Below are positions 52,427-61,333 of a stretch of 64,000 nucleotides of DNA, piece by piece. A program made the translations under genes and the position numbers. The notes under the pieces were generated by a model. It was not told where the DNA came from and did no database searches. It saw nothing but the letters and a program-made list of their open reading frames with translations. How positions within the stretch are numbered: the stretch's first letter is position 1; the number at the start of each line of letters is the position of its first letter. The DNA comes from JAWXUK01 sp044432725 (GTDB taxonomy: Bacteria; Bacillota; Clostridia; Oscillospirales; Oscillospiraceae): positions 124,001 to 188,000 of the forward strand of contig JAWXUL010000004.1 in the NCBI GenBank assembly GCA_044432725.1, in the 5' to 3' direction.

Positions 52427-53098
52427 TTAATTTTCTCTCAGCACATAGCCACTACCACGGACGGTGTGAATGAGTTTTTGTTCAAAGGGGTCATCTATTT
52501 TTTTTCTTAAATATCGGATGTATACATTCACTAAATTACTTCCACCCTCATAATCATAACTCCAAATGTGATTTTCGATTTGTTCTCTGGTCAGTACATG
52601 ATTGACATGATACAGCATATATTCCAATATTGCGTATTCTTTAGAGGAAAGCTCCACTTCACTCCCTCCTCGGGTGACTTTTCGGGTGCTGGTATTCATC
52701 ACAAGGTCGGAAATTTGTAATACATGGGTATTTTGCTGTGGTTTCATGCGCAATAACACACGACAACGAGCCAACAATTCCTCGAAAGAAAAGGGCTTTA
52801 CCATATAATCATTGGCACCCAGATCAAGCCCCTTCACTAAATCTTCTGTGGTGTCTTTGGCTGTGAGAAATAAAACAGGACTTAGAATATTCTGTTGACG
52901 CATTTCTGTCAAAACAGTATAACCATCTTTTTTTGGCATCATAATATCCAAAATAATCATATCATATGTGGTATTTTCGATGTAATACATGGCATCTTCC
53001 CCATCGAAACAGGAATCCACCCCATAACCAGCTTTTTTTAATGTTTGAGTCACCAGTTTATTCAAATCCTTTTGGTCCTCACAAAGTAGTATTCGCAT
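52427..53098 (-). CDS. OmpR/PhoB-family response regulator
   Basis: A 223-residue regulator. Receiver (about 1-115: RILLCEDQKDLNKLV, MIILDIMMPKKDG with the phospho-acceptor Asp near 51, TAKDTTEDLVKGLDLGANDYMVKPFSFEEL) and a winged-helix DNA-binding domain (about 125-223: ELSSKEYAILEYMLYHVNHVLTREQIENHIW, VYIRYLRKKID, IHTVRGSGYVLRE). ATG 53098 is preferred to GTG 53107, with AAGGGG upstream. It almost certainly partners the kinase at 48504, with the PepSY genes between; it probably controls them. Confidence 0.95.
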   Translation of the reverse strand: MRILLCEDQKDLNKLVTQTLKKAGYGVDSCFDGEDAMYYIENTTYDMIILDIMMPKKDGYTVLTEMRQQNILSPVLFLTAKDTTEDLVKGLDLGANDYMVKPFSFEELLARCRVLLRMKPQQNTHVLQISDLVMNTSTRKVTRGGSEVELSSKEYAILEYMLYHVNHVLTREQIENHIWSYDYEGGSNLVNVYIRYLRKKIDDPFEQKLIHTVRGSGYVLREN

Positions 53099-53254
53099 TG
53101 TTATCACCCCTTATATAAGGCAGTATAACACAATTTTACCCCTTTGTCCAGATAAGGCATGAAATAGGAAACAGCCCCTCAATCCTAAAAAAAGTAAAGG
53201 AATGATGAGCTGTTGCCCTAGTTTTGTTTCAATTTGTTTTGAGAGGAGTTTCTC

Positions 53255-55486
53255 TTATTTTCCGTGGAATACGTATAGCTGAGAAGTGAAATCCCCTTTG
53301 TCTGTGCCAGAAGTATACTTCCCTTTGAAATTTTCTCCTTGAATCAGCCCAGTGAATTCAGTTTCCAAAATCATGCCACAGTGCATAAGTTCGTCTCCAT
53401 AATAATTCTTATCTTGACAAGAGTAGCACAAATCCTCGTCAAGCCCCACTAATTTGATTTTTTTCAAGGAAGGATTTGGGGTTGCCAGAATTTTATAATA
53501 TCCTAAAATCGCTGTCTTGCGATCAGGTGAAACCACCATCCAACTATAATAATTCCCTTGTTGCAAGCGATAAAAGTCCCCTAGCTGAATCACGTCTCGG
53601 TATTCTTTGAAAAAAGAAATTTGCTCTTTCACTTGACTTTTTTCTTCTTCACTCATTTGATTCAAATCCAGTTCATAGCCGAAAGTGCCGAAAAATGCTA
53701 CATTGGCTCGCATGGACAAATTGGTTTTTCGATCTACTTGGTGATTGGGTATGGCTGCCACATGGCTTCCCATAGATACCACAGGAAATGCCATCGAAGT
53801 GCCATATTGAATGTGTAAACGCTCCACGGCATCGGTATCATCAGAAGTCCAAGCTTGAGGGGCATAGTACAACATCCCAGCATCAAATCTGCCTCCCCCA
53901 GAAGCACAAGATTCAAACAAAATCTTTGGATAACGTCCAATTAACTTTTCGTAAAGACGATAAACCCCTAAAATATAGCGATGGAAAAATTCTTGTTGGC
54001 GATTTGCGGATAAAGCGGGGGAAAAAGCTTCAGTGATATTCCGATTCATGTCCCATTTAATGTAGGAAATGTTGACTTGATCCAATGTCTTGCACATAAT
54101 ATCAAAAATGTAGTCTACCACTTCGTCTCTGGAAAAATCCAATACAAATTGATTTCTGCCATAAGATTTAGGACGATTTGGTGTCTGTATCACCCAAGCA
54201 GGGTGAGATTGATATAATTCGCTGACTTCATTCACCATTTCAGGTTCGAACCAAAGTCCAAAATCCAAACCAAGCTCATTGATTTTCTCACACAAACCAG
54301 AGACACCATGAGGCAATTTTTCCACATAGTCCCACCAATCCCCCAAAGAACTGGTATCATTGTCTCGTTTCCCAAACCAACCATCATCTAGCACAAAAAG
54401 TTCTACCCCAAGCTCTTTGGCTTTTGTAGCAATATTCAAGATACTTTCTTCGGTGAAATCAAAATAAGTCGCTTCCCAGTTGTTAATCAAAATGGGACGG
54501 CTTTTCCCTTGATATGCCCCACGCATCAAGTGATTCCGATATAAATTATGAAAACTTTGACTCATGCCATTCAAGCCATTGTCGCTATAGACCATCACAG
54601 CTTCAGGGCTTTGGAAGGTGGCAGAGGGAGAAAGTTCCCAAGAAAATCCAAAGGGATTGATTCCCATCATCACACGAGTGACGTCATAGCAATCCACTTG
54701 GGCACTGGCAAGGAAATTTCCACTATAGATGAGAGAAAATCCGTATACTTCCCCCTGATGTTCCGTGGTTTCCTTTCTTTTTAAGGCGAGAAAAGGATTG
54801 TGACTGGCAGAACTGGTGCCACGACTACTGGAAACAGAGGTCGTGCCTTTGGAAAGAGGACGTGTGCTGATGTGACGTTCTCTGCTCCAAGCACCATCTA
54901 AAGTAACCATCTCATAATCTGCATCATACAAGTCCAAAGAAAGGGACATCCCACGTTCCAGCCAAAGGCTCTTCGTGCCAAGATTTGCAAAGGAAACACT
55001 GCGCACCACAGCAGACTCATTTTGGAAGAGATGATAAAACAGCGTGATTTCAGCAGAGATTTCCTTGTCCTCTAAGACAATTTCCAGTGTCTCCACCTCT
55101 TTTTCCTCTTTCCCATGGGTGTGGGGTAAGGAGGAAAGGGCTTTCTTTCCCTGATAAATGCGATGGCTTTGATATTGGAAATTGGTGATGCGACTGCCGT
55201 TTTCTTGGAGAATTTCATAGGCTGGGTCACGAAAATCTCCAGTACCATAAGCAGGATACTCTTGCTTTAGCACTTCCAAAGAGAAGTCTAAATCTCCTTG
55301 AAAGGTACATGGGGCAAGAATACAGGCACGCTCCACCAGTAAATGGTCAAAAGAAGGGCGATCTTTCATGGCTTTCCCGAAATATAATTGACCCAGTTGT
55401 TGATTTTTCAGAATGGTGAAAATATAAGAAATTTTCCCGTTATTCAAATGAAATGTTTTACTCTCTTCATGAAATATAATTGACAT
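53255..55486 (-). CDS. Alpha-galactosidase, GH36
   Basis: A 743-residue cytoplasmic enzyme. YIKWDMNRNI gives the nucleophile (D479 by count) and WTSDDTDAVERL the acid/base (D549), 70 residues apart as in well-studied GH36 enzymes. LFVLDDGWFGKRDND, GLWFEPEMVNE and LFESCASGGGRFD are further GH36 blocks. It removes terminal alpha-1,6-galactose from melibiose, raffinose-family sugars or galactomannan pieces. ATG 55486 has AGGAG just before it, overlapping the symporter stop nine bases upstream. Co-transcribed with the symporter and controlled by the LacI protein. Confidence 0.95.
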   Translation of the reverse strand: MSIIFHEESKTFHLNNGKISYIFTILKNQQLGQLYFGKAMKDRPSFDHLLVERACILAPCTFQGDLDFSLEVLKQEYPAYGTGDFRDPAYEILQENGSRITNFQYQSHRIYQGKKALSSLPHTHGKEEKEVETLEIVLEDKEISAEITLFYHLFQNESAVVRSVSFANLGTKSLWLERGMSLSLDLYDADYEMVTLDGAWSRERHISTRPLSKGTTSVSSSRGTSSASHNPFLALKRKETTEHQGEVYGFSLIYSGNFLASAQVDCYDVTRVMMGINPFGFSWELSPSATFQSPEAVMVYSDNGLNGMSQSFHNLYRNHLMRGAYQGKSRPILINNWEATYFDFTEESILNIATKAKELGVELFVLDDGWFGKRDNDTSSLGDWWDYVEKLPHGVSGLCEKINELGLDFGLWFEPEMVNEVSELYQSHPAWVIQTPNRPKSYGRNQFVLDFSRDEVVDYIFDIMCKTLDQVNISYIKWDMNRNITEAFSPALSANRQQEFFHRYILGVYRLYEKLIGRYPKILFESCASGGGRFDAGMLYYAPQAWTSDDTDAVERLHIQYGTSMAFPVVSMGSHVAAIPNHQVDRKTNLSMRANVAFFGTFGYELDLNQMSEEEKSQVKEQISFFKEYRDVIQLGDFYRLQQGNYYSWMVVSPDRKTAILGYYKILATPNPSLKKIKLVGLDEDLCYSCQDKNYYGDELMHCGMILETEFTGLIQGENFKGKYTSGTDKGDFTSQLYVFHGK

Positions 55487-55495
55487 AATATGCTC

Positions 55496-57214
55496 CTATT
55501 CTCCTTTGGTGGATTCTTCTGTTTCTGATTTGTTGCTTGCTTTTTCCATGGCAAAGGCGCCACAGAAAGAAATGGCTGCCACTGCAACAATGGCAAGGAA
55601 AGTGCTACTGGTAAAACCAGTGGCAGAAGCCAGTCCAAGGTCAGAGAAGATAATATACATGGACAGCATAATGAAAATCACAAAGCTACCTGCTTTGAAG
55701 CGATTTTTCCAAGGAGTAATTTCAACCAAATGATTGTTTTCCAGCACAAAATCATGATCCATTGGTTTCATTTTTCCAATGACGTGCATGATCAGGCAAG
55801 AAATCACAAACAAAATGGCAGAGACGTGTAAATAGTGGAGATCCACTTTAAATACCAGTTGAGACAAGCCATAAGTGGTGACAAAGAATGTGATGGCGAT
55901 TTTTGCAGCAATGGGAGGGACTCTTTTGGTCATGTAACCCATGAAAATAATGGTGAAAATGGGTACATTGAAAAATCCATTGATGGTTTGCAAATAATCA
56001 TAAAGACCAGTGGGAGCGTTCATAATAAAAGGTGCACAGAACATAGAGAAGAAAGCCACAACCAAGCCGAATTTCTTCCCGACTTTCACCAAATCTTCTT
56101 CGCTTGTATCTTTCCCCCATTTAGGACGATAGACATCAAAGGCGAACAAAGTAGAAGCAGAATTTAACACACCATTAAAGGTAGAAAGAATGGCACCCAT
56201 CATAGCAGAGGCAAAAAAGCCAACCAAAGGCAAAGGAAGAACTGTTTTCACCAATTCAGGATAAATAATATCAGGGTTTTCCACATCAGGACCAAGGATT
56301 TGATATGCCATAATGCCAGGGATGATTAAAATGATAGGGGTTAAAACTTTCAAAAGACCAGCATAGATAAATCCTTTTTGTCCCTCTTCCAAATTCTTCG
56401 CAGCCAAACCACGTTGGACAATACTTTGGTCTGTGCCCCAATAATACAAATTCACCAAAAGCAAACCAGTAAACATGGTGGACATAGGCAGTGGGTCAGT
56501 GTTGGAACCAATGGCATTGAATTTTTCTGGCGTAGAGGTGAAAAAGAGTTCAAGACCTGCACCCATATTCCCATCTCCCAGATAAAGGAGAGCAAAAACA
56601 GGTACCAACAGTCCACCAATCACCAAGGCAATTCCGTTGATGGTATCAGAAATGGCAACGGCTCTCAGTCCGCCAAAGACAGCATAGCAAATTCCAATCA
56701 ACCCAATGGTCCACACAGTCACCCAAATGCCTTGGGCGTAAGAAATACCAAAAAATGCCGAGACATCGAAGATCTGTGACATTGCCACAGCACCAGAATA
56801 CAAGGTAATGGGCAACATATTTACGATGTAGCTAATTAAAAAGAGAATTGCCACAAACTGACGGGTACCATTGTCAAAACGAGATTGGATAAATTGGGGG
56901 ATGGTGGTGATTCCTTGCTTCAAATAACGTGGAATTAGAAACAGAGCAATCAAAATTAAAGTGATCCCAGAACCAACTTCCCAGCCCATCACGCTCATGT
57001 TGTGGGTATAAGCTTGGGCTGACATTCCCACAAAACTGACAGCTGAGAGATTGGTCAAAAGAAGGGAAGAAGCAATCACTCCTCCTGTAAAGCTTCTGCC
57101 TCCCAGAAAATAACCGTCACTTGTGGATTTCTCCATATTTTTTGTTTTGAAAAAAGTAATTGCACCCACTGTGCAAGCGAAAATAAGAAAACTAATAATA
57201 ACCATACTATCCAT
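55496..57214 (-). CDS. Sodium:solute (sugar) symporter, SSS family
   Basis: A 572-residue membrane protein with about 14 helices. The start MVIISFLIFACTVGAITFFK, GGVIASSLLLTNLSAVSFVGM, and YYWGTDQSIVQRGLAAKN match SGLT-type transporters; the last block is a sugar/sodium binding loop. It probably imports alpha-galactosides or galactose with sodium for the GH36 enzyme encoded nine bases downstream. The C-terminal tail is Glu/Ser/Thr-rich. ATG 57214 is preceded by AAAGGATG. A LacI-type operator lies 32-45 bases upstream (57246-57259). Confidence 0.9.
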   Translation of the reverse strand: MDSMVIISFLIFACTVGAITFFKTKNMEKSTSDGYFLGGRSFTGGVIASSLLLTNLSAVSFVGMSAQAYTHNMSVMGWEVGSGITLILIALFLIPRYLKQGITTIPQFIQSRFDNGTRQFVAILFLISYIVNMLPITLYSGAVAMSQIFDVSAFFGISYAQGIWVTVWTIGLIGICYAVFGGLRAVAISDTINGIALVIGGLLVPVFALLYLGDGNMGAGLELFFTSTPEKFNAIGSNTDPLPMSTMFTGLLLVNLYYWGTDQSIVQRGLAAKNLEEGQKGFIYAGLLKVLTPIILIIPGIMAYQILGPDVENPDIIYPELVKTVLPLPLVGFFASAMMGAILSTFNGVLNSASTLFAFDVYRPKWGKDTSEEDLVKVGKKFGLVVAFFSMFCAPFIMNAPTGLYDYLQTINGFFNVPIFTIIFMGYMTKRVPPIAAKIAITFFVTTYGLSQLVFKVDLHYLHVSAILFVISCLIMHVIGKMKPMDHDFVLENNHLVEITPWKNRFKAGSFVIFIMLSMYIIFSDLGLASATGFTSSTFLAIVAVAAISFCGAFAMEKASNKSETEESTKGE

Positions 57215-57245
57215 AAAATAACATCCTTTCTTCTGTGTTCTTCTG

Positions 57246-57259
57246 TGAACACGTGTTCA
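57246..57259. promoter_or_regulatory. LacI-type operator before symporter gene
   Basis: TGAACACGTGTTCA is a perfect 14-bp palindrome with the central CG step typical of LacI-family sites. It recurs with one change before the repressor gene itself. Confidence 0.82.
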
Positions 57260-57275
57260 TTTTTCTTTTGTAAGA

Positions 57276-57298
57276 AACTCACGCTTTTTACGTGAGTT
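57276..57298 (-). terminator. Possible terminator of LacI-family gene
   Basis: Stem AACTCACG/CGTGAGTT around a seven-base loop; on the minus strand it is followed by TCTTAC, a weak T run. Confidence 0.45.
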
Positions 57299-57344
57299 AT
57301 GAGGGGGAAATCTTTTCCAGTTATTGTTAAATGCCTATTTTTTT

Positions 57345-58364
57345 TTAGAGATTCTCTGAGATGGTTCTTACACTGCCCTTTTCAATCACCATAGGTTCAT
57401 CTAGTTGCGTGAGTTCTTTTTCGAGCAAGAGATTGATGGCAAGCTGTGCCAAGGATTTTTTGGAAATATCCATTGAGGTCAGCTGTAAATCCATCCACTC
57501 AGCCCACTGCAAATTGTCAAAGCCAATGAGCGAGACATCCTGCGGCACACGTAGATTTTTTTCTTCCAAAGCCCGTATCACACCCAAAGCCATAATGTCA
57601 TTAGCGACAAAAATTGCCGTGGGAATCTCGTCCGCTAAGTAGTCCAAAGTCACTTGGTAAGCGATATTTTCTCGATAAAAGCCATAAATAATCGGGAGTT
57701 CTGAAATCTCAGCCTCTTTCATTGCCATGGCATAACCCTTAGCTCGTTCATAGGAAGAGAGCCTGTCGTCGCCTGATAGATGTAAAATCTTTCGATGCCC
57801 TCGGTCGATGAGATATTTTGTAGCAAGATAGCCTCCACGCACATTGTTGGTGTTGGCTCGTTTTAATTCCTGTTCCTTGTCGTCATCATCGGATAATTGG
57901 TCTACTAAAACCACATTATGCCCTTTTCTCGCCAGTTCTTCTAATGCTTCTGTGCGATAAGGAAAGCCGATAAAGATCGCACCAAAGAGCGATCGACTGG
58001 TAAAGTGTTGCTCCATCATTTTACATTGTTCCAGATCACTGATTGTATCAATTAAGGTAAGGTAGCCCGCTTGCTTTCCCATTTTGATAAAATGGGACAA
58101 CATCTCCATATTATAAGGAGAATGTACCCCAACCCATTTGCTGTCCTCAGGGTTTTCGTAAAAGTCAGCCAGAAAAACGCCGATGGTGTTGTTGGTTTTA
58201 CCCACCAAAACCCGTGCAGAAGTATTGGGAGTATATCCATGTGCCTCGATGACTGCTTGCACTTTGATTCGAGTCGCCTCTGGCACGTTGGGATATCCAT
58301 TGACCACACGAGAGACTGTACTGCGAGAAACTTGGGCGAGGGTAGCAATTTGTGCACTTGTCAT
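57345..58364 (-). CDS. LacI-family repressor of the alpha-galactoside cassette
   Basis: A 339-residue regulator. The N-terminal helix-turn-helix reads TSAQIATLAQVSRSTVSRVVNGYPNV and the hinge GYTPNTSARVL; the periplasmic-binding-like core has GVFLADF, VVLVDQLSDD, NVRGGYLATKYLIDRGHRKILHLSG, TAIFVANDIMALGVIRAL and LIGFDNLQWAE. The ligand is probably galactose, melibiose or a related sugar. ATG 58364 follows AAGGAGG. An operator copy lies 24-37 bases upstream (58388-58401), so it should control its own gene as well as the symporter and GH36 genes. Confidence 0.93.
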   Translation of the reverse strand: MTSAQIATLAQVSRSTVSRVVNGYPNVPEATRIKVQAVIEAHGYTPNTSARVLVGKTNNTIGVFLADFYENPEDSKWVGVHSPYNMEMLSHFIKMGKQAGYLTLIDTISDLEQCKMMEQHFTSRSLFGAIFIGFPYRTEALEELARKGHNVVLVDQLSDDDDKEQELKRANTNNVRGGYLATKYLIDRGHRKILHLSGDDRLSSYERAKGYAMAMKEAEISELPIIYGFYRENIAYQVTLDYLADEIPTAIFVANDIMALGVIRALEEKNLRVPQDVSLIGFDNLQWAEWMDLQLTSMDISKKSLAQLAINLLLEKELTQLDEPMVIEKGSVRTISENL

Positions 58365-58387
58365 AGAAAACCTCCTTTTTTACACTG

Positions 58388-58401
58388 TGAACACGTGTTT
58401 A
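58388..58401. promoter_or_regulatory. LacI-type operator before repressor gene
   Basis: TGAACACGTGTTTA, one base different from the palindrome at 57246-57259. Confidence 0.78.
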
Positions 58402-58619
58402 TTGATAAGATAATCATAACACAAAGGGAAAAGAAGTCAATACTTTTCTGGGAATCTTTTTAACTTTGGAGAAAAGGTCAAAAGTTTCTAGGCTTTTTTG
58501 TGCAACTTCACGAAAAAATTTGGGATAGAAAAGATTTGGGATACAGGGACTGAAAGAACAAAGGAAGAATAAGGTTTGAAACAGTGTATAAATTCTCTAT
58601 AACTTTTTTTAATTTTCCC

Positions 58620-58648
58620 TTGACACATGGAATCTTTTGTGGTAAAAT
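58620..58648 (+). promoter_or_regulatory. Promoter of rpmG-secE-nusG-rplKA operon
   Basis: TTGACA (58620-58625), 17-base spacer, TAAAAT (58643-58648). It implies a leader of about 320 bases before rpmG, which contains an inverted repeat CAACACAATTTGTGTTG (58744-58760). No tRNA or other gene is seen in 58365-58979. Confidence 0.75.
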
Positions 58649-58979
58649 TTTATTTACCTGTGAAAGGGGCATTTTGAAAAAGCTTTCCAAGTTTTTTCTC
58701 TCTTTTCTTTCTCCCTTACGGTGGAAAAAGAAAACCCCTGATACAACACAATTTGTGTTGCATCTCAACGAATCTCAACAGGGAGGCAAGAAGAATTGCC
58801 GAATCACACCGTATCATAATAAGGAATCACATAGGAGTATATTAATACTGTTATGCCTTTTTTTGATCTGCTGAGTTCGGTTTTCTTGTGAAAGAGACTG
58901 GAATTCAGTTTTTTTATGCATTTTATGCAAAAACGGAAAACCATTTAAGATCGCAAATTAAAAGGAGGTGCCGAAAAGT

Positions 58980-59147
58980 ATGGCAGCAAAAGGTGGCGCA
59001 AGAATCAAAATTACACTTCGTTGTGCTGAGTGTAAACAAAGAAATTATAATACCATGAAAAACAAAAAAAATACTCCAGATCGTCTGGAAAGAAACAAAT
59101 ACTGCCCTTTCTGTAGAAAACACACAGTTCACAGTGAAACGAAATAG
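58980..59147 (+). CDS. rpmG: 50S ribosomal protein L33
   Basis: A 55-residue ribosomal protein. RIKITLRCAECKQRNYNT, then YCPFCRKHTVHSETK: two CxxC pairs form the zinc-binding type of L33. RNYNTMKNKKNTPDRLE is the conserved middle. It belongs to the large subunit. AAAGGAGG precedes ATG 58980. It opens the secE-nusG-rplK-rplA operon, a usual position in Firmicutes. Confidence 0.96.
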   Translation: MAAKGGARIKITLRCAECKQRNYNTMKNKKNTPDRLERNKYCPFCRKHTVHSETK

Positions 59148-59166
59148 GAAGGAGGGGTAAAGTTCT

Positions 59167-59499
59167 ATGTCTAATAAGAAAAAAAACTCTCCCCCAAAAG
59201 CAGAAGAAGCCAAAGACGTGAGCAAGGCAAAGTCCACCGAGGACAGCAAGGCAAAGTCTAGCGGCGACAGTAAATCCAAAGACAAAGCCAAAAAGCAAGC
59301 TGGTATGAAGCGTTGGCTTCGTGAAATGAAGTCTGAACTTGCAAAAGTGCAATGGCCAAGCAAAAAAGAAACGACAAAGCACACAATCACTGTTCTTTGT
59401 TGTGTCGGACTTGTGGGTGCTTTCATTTGGGTCTATGACTTGGTCGCTGTGGAAGTAGTCAATGCACTACTGGCACTGGCGCAAGTCATAACTGGTTAA
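59167..59499 (+). CDS. secE: Preprotein translocase subunit SecE
   Basis: A 110-residue protein with a long charged, Ala/Lys/Ser-rich head (about 1-50) and a conserved C-terminal part: RWLREMKSELAKVQWPSKKETTKH and one helix (TVLCCVGLVGAFIWVYDLVAV, about 78-98). SecE clamps SecY in the membrane translocon. The head is longer than in minimal SecE proteins. ATG 59167 has GGAGG upstream; nusG follows directly. Confidence 0.94.
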   Translation: MSNKKKNSPPKAEEAKDVSKAKSTEDSKAKSSGDSKSKDKAKKQAGMKRWLREMKSELAKVQWPSKKETTKHTITVLCCVGLVGAFIWVYDLVAVEVVNALLALAQVITG

Positions 59500-59510
59500 G
59501 GGTGATGTCT

Positions 59511-60026
59511 ATGGAAGAAGCGAAGTGGTATGTGGTCCATACCTATTCTGGATACGAGAATACAGTAAAAGCGACCATAGAAAAACACGTGGAAAACCGT
59601 GGCATGGGTGATTTAATCTGCGAGATTAGCATCCCTATGGAAAAACGAACCGAAATCACAGAAAAAGGCGAAGTGGAAAAAGAAAGCAAAGTGTTCCCAG
59701 GGTATGTGCTAGCGAAAATGGTCATGACAGACGAGTCATGGCACGTGGTTCGCAGCGTACGTGGTGTGACTGGCTTTCTTGGATCTGGAAATACGCCAAT
59801 CCCTCTAAGCGAGCAAGATATTGCAAAACTTGGGGTAGAAACAGTGGAAATTGTCTTAAATTATGCCGTGGGAGACGGTGTGACCATCTTAGATGGAGCA
59901 CTAGAATCCTTCACTGGTATCGTAGAAGAAATTGACCTTGAAACCAAAACCGTTCGTGTTTTGGTCTCCATGTTTGGCAGAGAAACCCCTGTTGAACTGG
60001 AATTAGATCAGGTAGAACCTGTATAA
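59511..60026 (+). CDS. nusG: Transcription termination/antitermination factor NusG
   Basis: A 171-residue factor. The NGN domain opens WYVVHTYSGYENTVKATIE and has FPGYVLAKMVM and VRGVTGFLG; the KOW domain has VGDGVTILDGALESFTGIVEEID and FGRETPVELELDQVE. It binds RNA polymerase and couples transcription to termination or translation. ATG 59511 is preferred to GTG 59502 or ATG 59505 because TAAGGGTG lies upstream of it. It overlaps no gene and is 24 bases from the rplK start. Confidence 0.96.
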   Translation: MEEAKWYVVHTYSGYENTVKATIEKHVENRGMGDLICEISIPMEKRTEITEKGEVEKESKVFPGYVLAKMVMTDESWHVVRSVRGVTGFLGSGNTPIPLSEQDIAKLGVETVEIVLNYAVGDGVTILDGALESFTGIVEEIDLETKTVRVLVSMFGRETPVELELDQVEPV

Positions 60027-60049
60027 AAAAATAATTGGAGGTGCTTTTT

Positions 60050-60475
60050 GTGGCACAAAAAATTACTGGCTATGTAAAGTTACAAATTCCTGCAGGAAAA
60101 GCAACACCTGCACCACCTGTTGGACCTGCTTTGGGACAACATGGTATTAATATTGCTGGATTCACAAAAGAATTCAACGAACGCACAAAAAATGACGTGG
60201 GACTTATCATCCCTGTGGTGATCACTGTCTATGCAGACCGTTCTTTCACCTTTATCACCAAAACTCCCCCAGCACCTGTGCTGATTAAAAAGGCTTGTAA
60301 AATCGAGTCTGGTTCTGGTGTGCCTAATAAAACCAAAGTGGCAACCATCAGCAAAGCAGATATCCAAAAAATCGCAGAGCTGAAAATGCCAGACTTAAAC
60401 GCTGCTTCTTTGGAAACAGCTATGAGCATGATTGCTGGTACTGCACGTTCTATGGGCGTGTTAGTCGGCGATTAA
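60050..60475 (+). CDS. rplK: 50S ribosomal protein L11, GTG start
   Basis: A 141-residue protein: ITGYVKLQIPAGKATPAPPVGPALGQHGINI, then PAPVLIKKACKIESGSG and MIAGTARSMGVLV. L11 forms the GTPase-associated centre of the 50S subunit. The start is GTG 60050, eight bases after GGAGG (60037-60041); the longer TTG 60035 frame would begin before that site. Next gene rplA begins 16 bases after its stop. Confidence 0.97.
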   Translation: MAQKITGYVKLQIPAGKATPAPPVGPALGQHGINIAGFTKEFNERTKNDVGLIIPVVITVYADRSFTFITKTPPAPVLIKKACKIESGSGVPNKTKVATISKADIQKIAELKMPDLNAASLETAMSMIAGTARSMGVLVGD

Positions 60476-60491
60476 AGGAGGGTGGAAAAAG

Positions 60492-61187
60492 ATGTTTAGA
60501 GGTAAAAAATACCAAGACAGCGTAAAGAAAATTGACCGTGCTGTACAATATGACTCCCCAGAAGCCCTAACAAAAGTAGTAGAAGCTGCGACTGCTAAAT
60601 TTGATGAAACAGTGGAAATCCACATCAAATTAGGAGTTGACTCTCGCCATGCTGACCAACAAGTCCGTGGTGCGATCGTTCTACCCCATGGGACAGGGAA
60701 AACCCAACGTGTTTTGGTCTTTGCAAAGGGACCAAAAGCTGACGAAGCAAAAGCAGCAGGTGCTGATTTCGTAGGCGAAATGGACATGGTGGATAAAATC
60801 CAAAAAGAAAACTGGTTCGACTTCGACGTCGTTGTGGCTACCCCTGATATGATGGGTGTGGTTGGACGTTTGGGTAAAGTTTTGGGACCAAAGGGTCTGA
60901 TGCCTTCTCCAAAAGCTGGTACAGTGACCATGGACGTCACCAAAGCAATCAGCGAAATCAAAGCTGGTAAAGTGGAATATCGTTTGGATAAAACAAACAT
61001 CATTCACTGCCCAATCGGCAAAGTTTCTTTCGGTGCAGAAAAATTAAATGACAACTACTCTGCCCTTATGGGTGCAGTCGTCAAAGCAAAACCTTCTGCT
61101 GCAAAAGGAACTTATATCAAAAGTTGTACAGTGACCTCAACCATGGGTCCTGGTGTGAAAGTGAATACTTCCAAAACACAACAATAA
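60492..61187 (+). CDS. rplA: 50S ribosomal protein L1
   Basis: A 231-residue L1 stalk protein: TVEIHIKLGVDSRHADQQVRGAIVLPHGTGK, VVATPDMMGVVGRLGKVLGPKGLMPSPKAGTV and IHCPIGKVSFG. AAAGGAGG precedes ATG 60492. In most relatives rplJ and rplL follow; here the transcript ends at a terminator and flagellin lies beyond on the other strand. Confidence 0.97.
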   Translation: MFRGKKYQDSVKKIDRAVQYDSPEALTKVVEAATAKFDETVEIHIKLGVDSRHADQQVRGAIVLPHGTGKTQRVLVFAKGPKADEAKAAGADFVGEMDMVDKIQKENWFDFDVVVATPDMMGVVGRLGKVLGPKGLMPSPKAGTVTMDVTKAISEIKAGKVEYRLDKTNIIHCPIGKVSFGAEKLNDNYSALMGAVVKAKPSAAKGTYIKSCTVTSTMGPGVKVNTSKTQQ

Positions 61188-61191
61188 GACT

Positions 61192-61228
61192 AAAGCTGTT
61201 GCAATTTCTGTTGCAACAGCTTTTTTAT
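61192..61228 (+). terminator. Terminator of ribosomal protein operon
   Basis: A 13-bp perfect stem AAAGCTGTTGCAA/TTGCAACAGCTTT (61192-61204 and 61211-61223) followed by T. Confidence 0.93.
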
Positions 61229-61247
61229 CTTTGTACATCAAAAAAAT

Positions 61248-61275
61248 CTGAATCCACACAAATAATGGATTCAGA
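61248..61275 (-). terminator. Terminator of flagellin gene
   Basis: Stem CTGAATCC/GGATTCAG; read on the minus strand it ends in a T run (rc of 61241-61247). Confidence 0.72.
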
Positions 61276-61333
61276 ATTTTTTTGAGCATTTTCAGATAAA
61301 AGAGGGATATCCTCTTTGTTTTTTATCATTACC

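Noticed and set aside
58584..58874. Open frame of 96 codons in the rpmG leader
   Set aside because: Starts upstream of the promoter, lacks a ribosome binding site and has no protein-like pattern.
58365..58979. tRNA-Trp often found near rpmG/secE
   Set aside because: No cloverleaf or T-loop sequence found here or between rpmG and secE.
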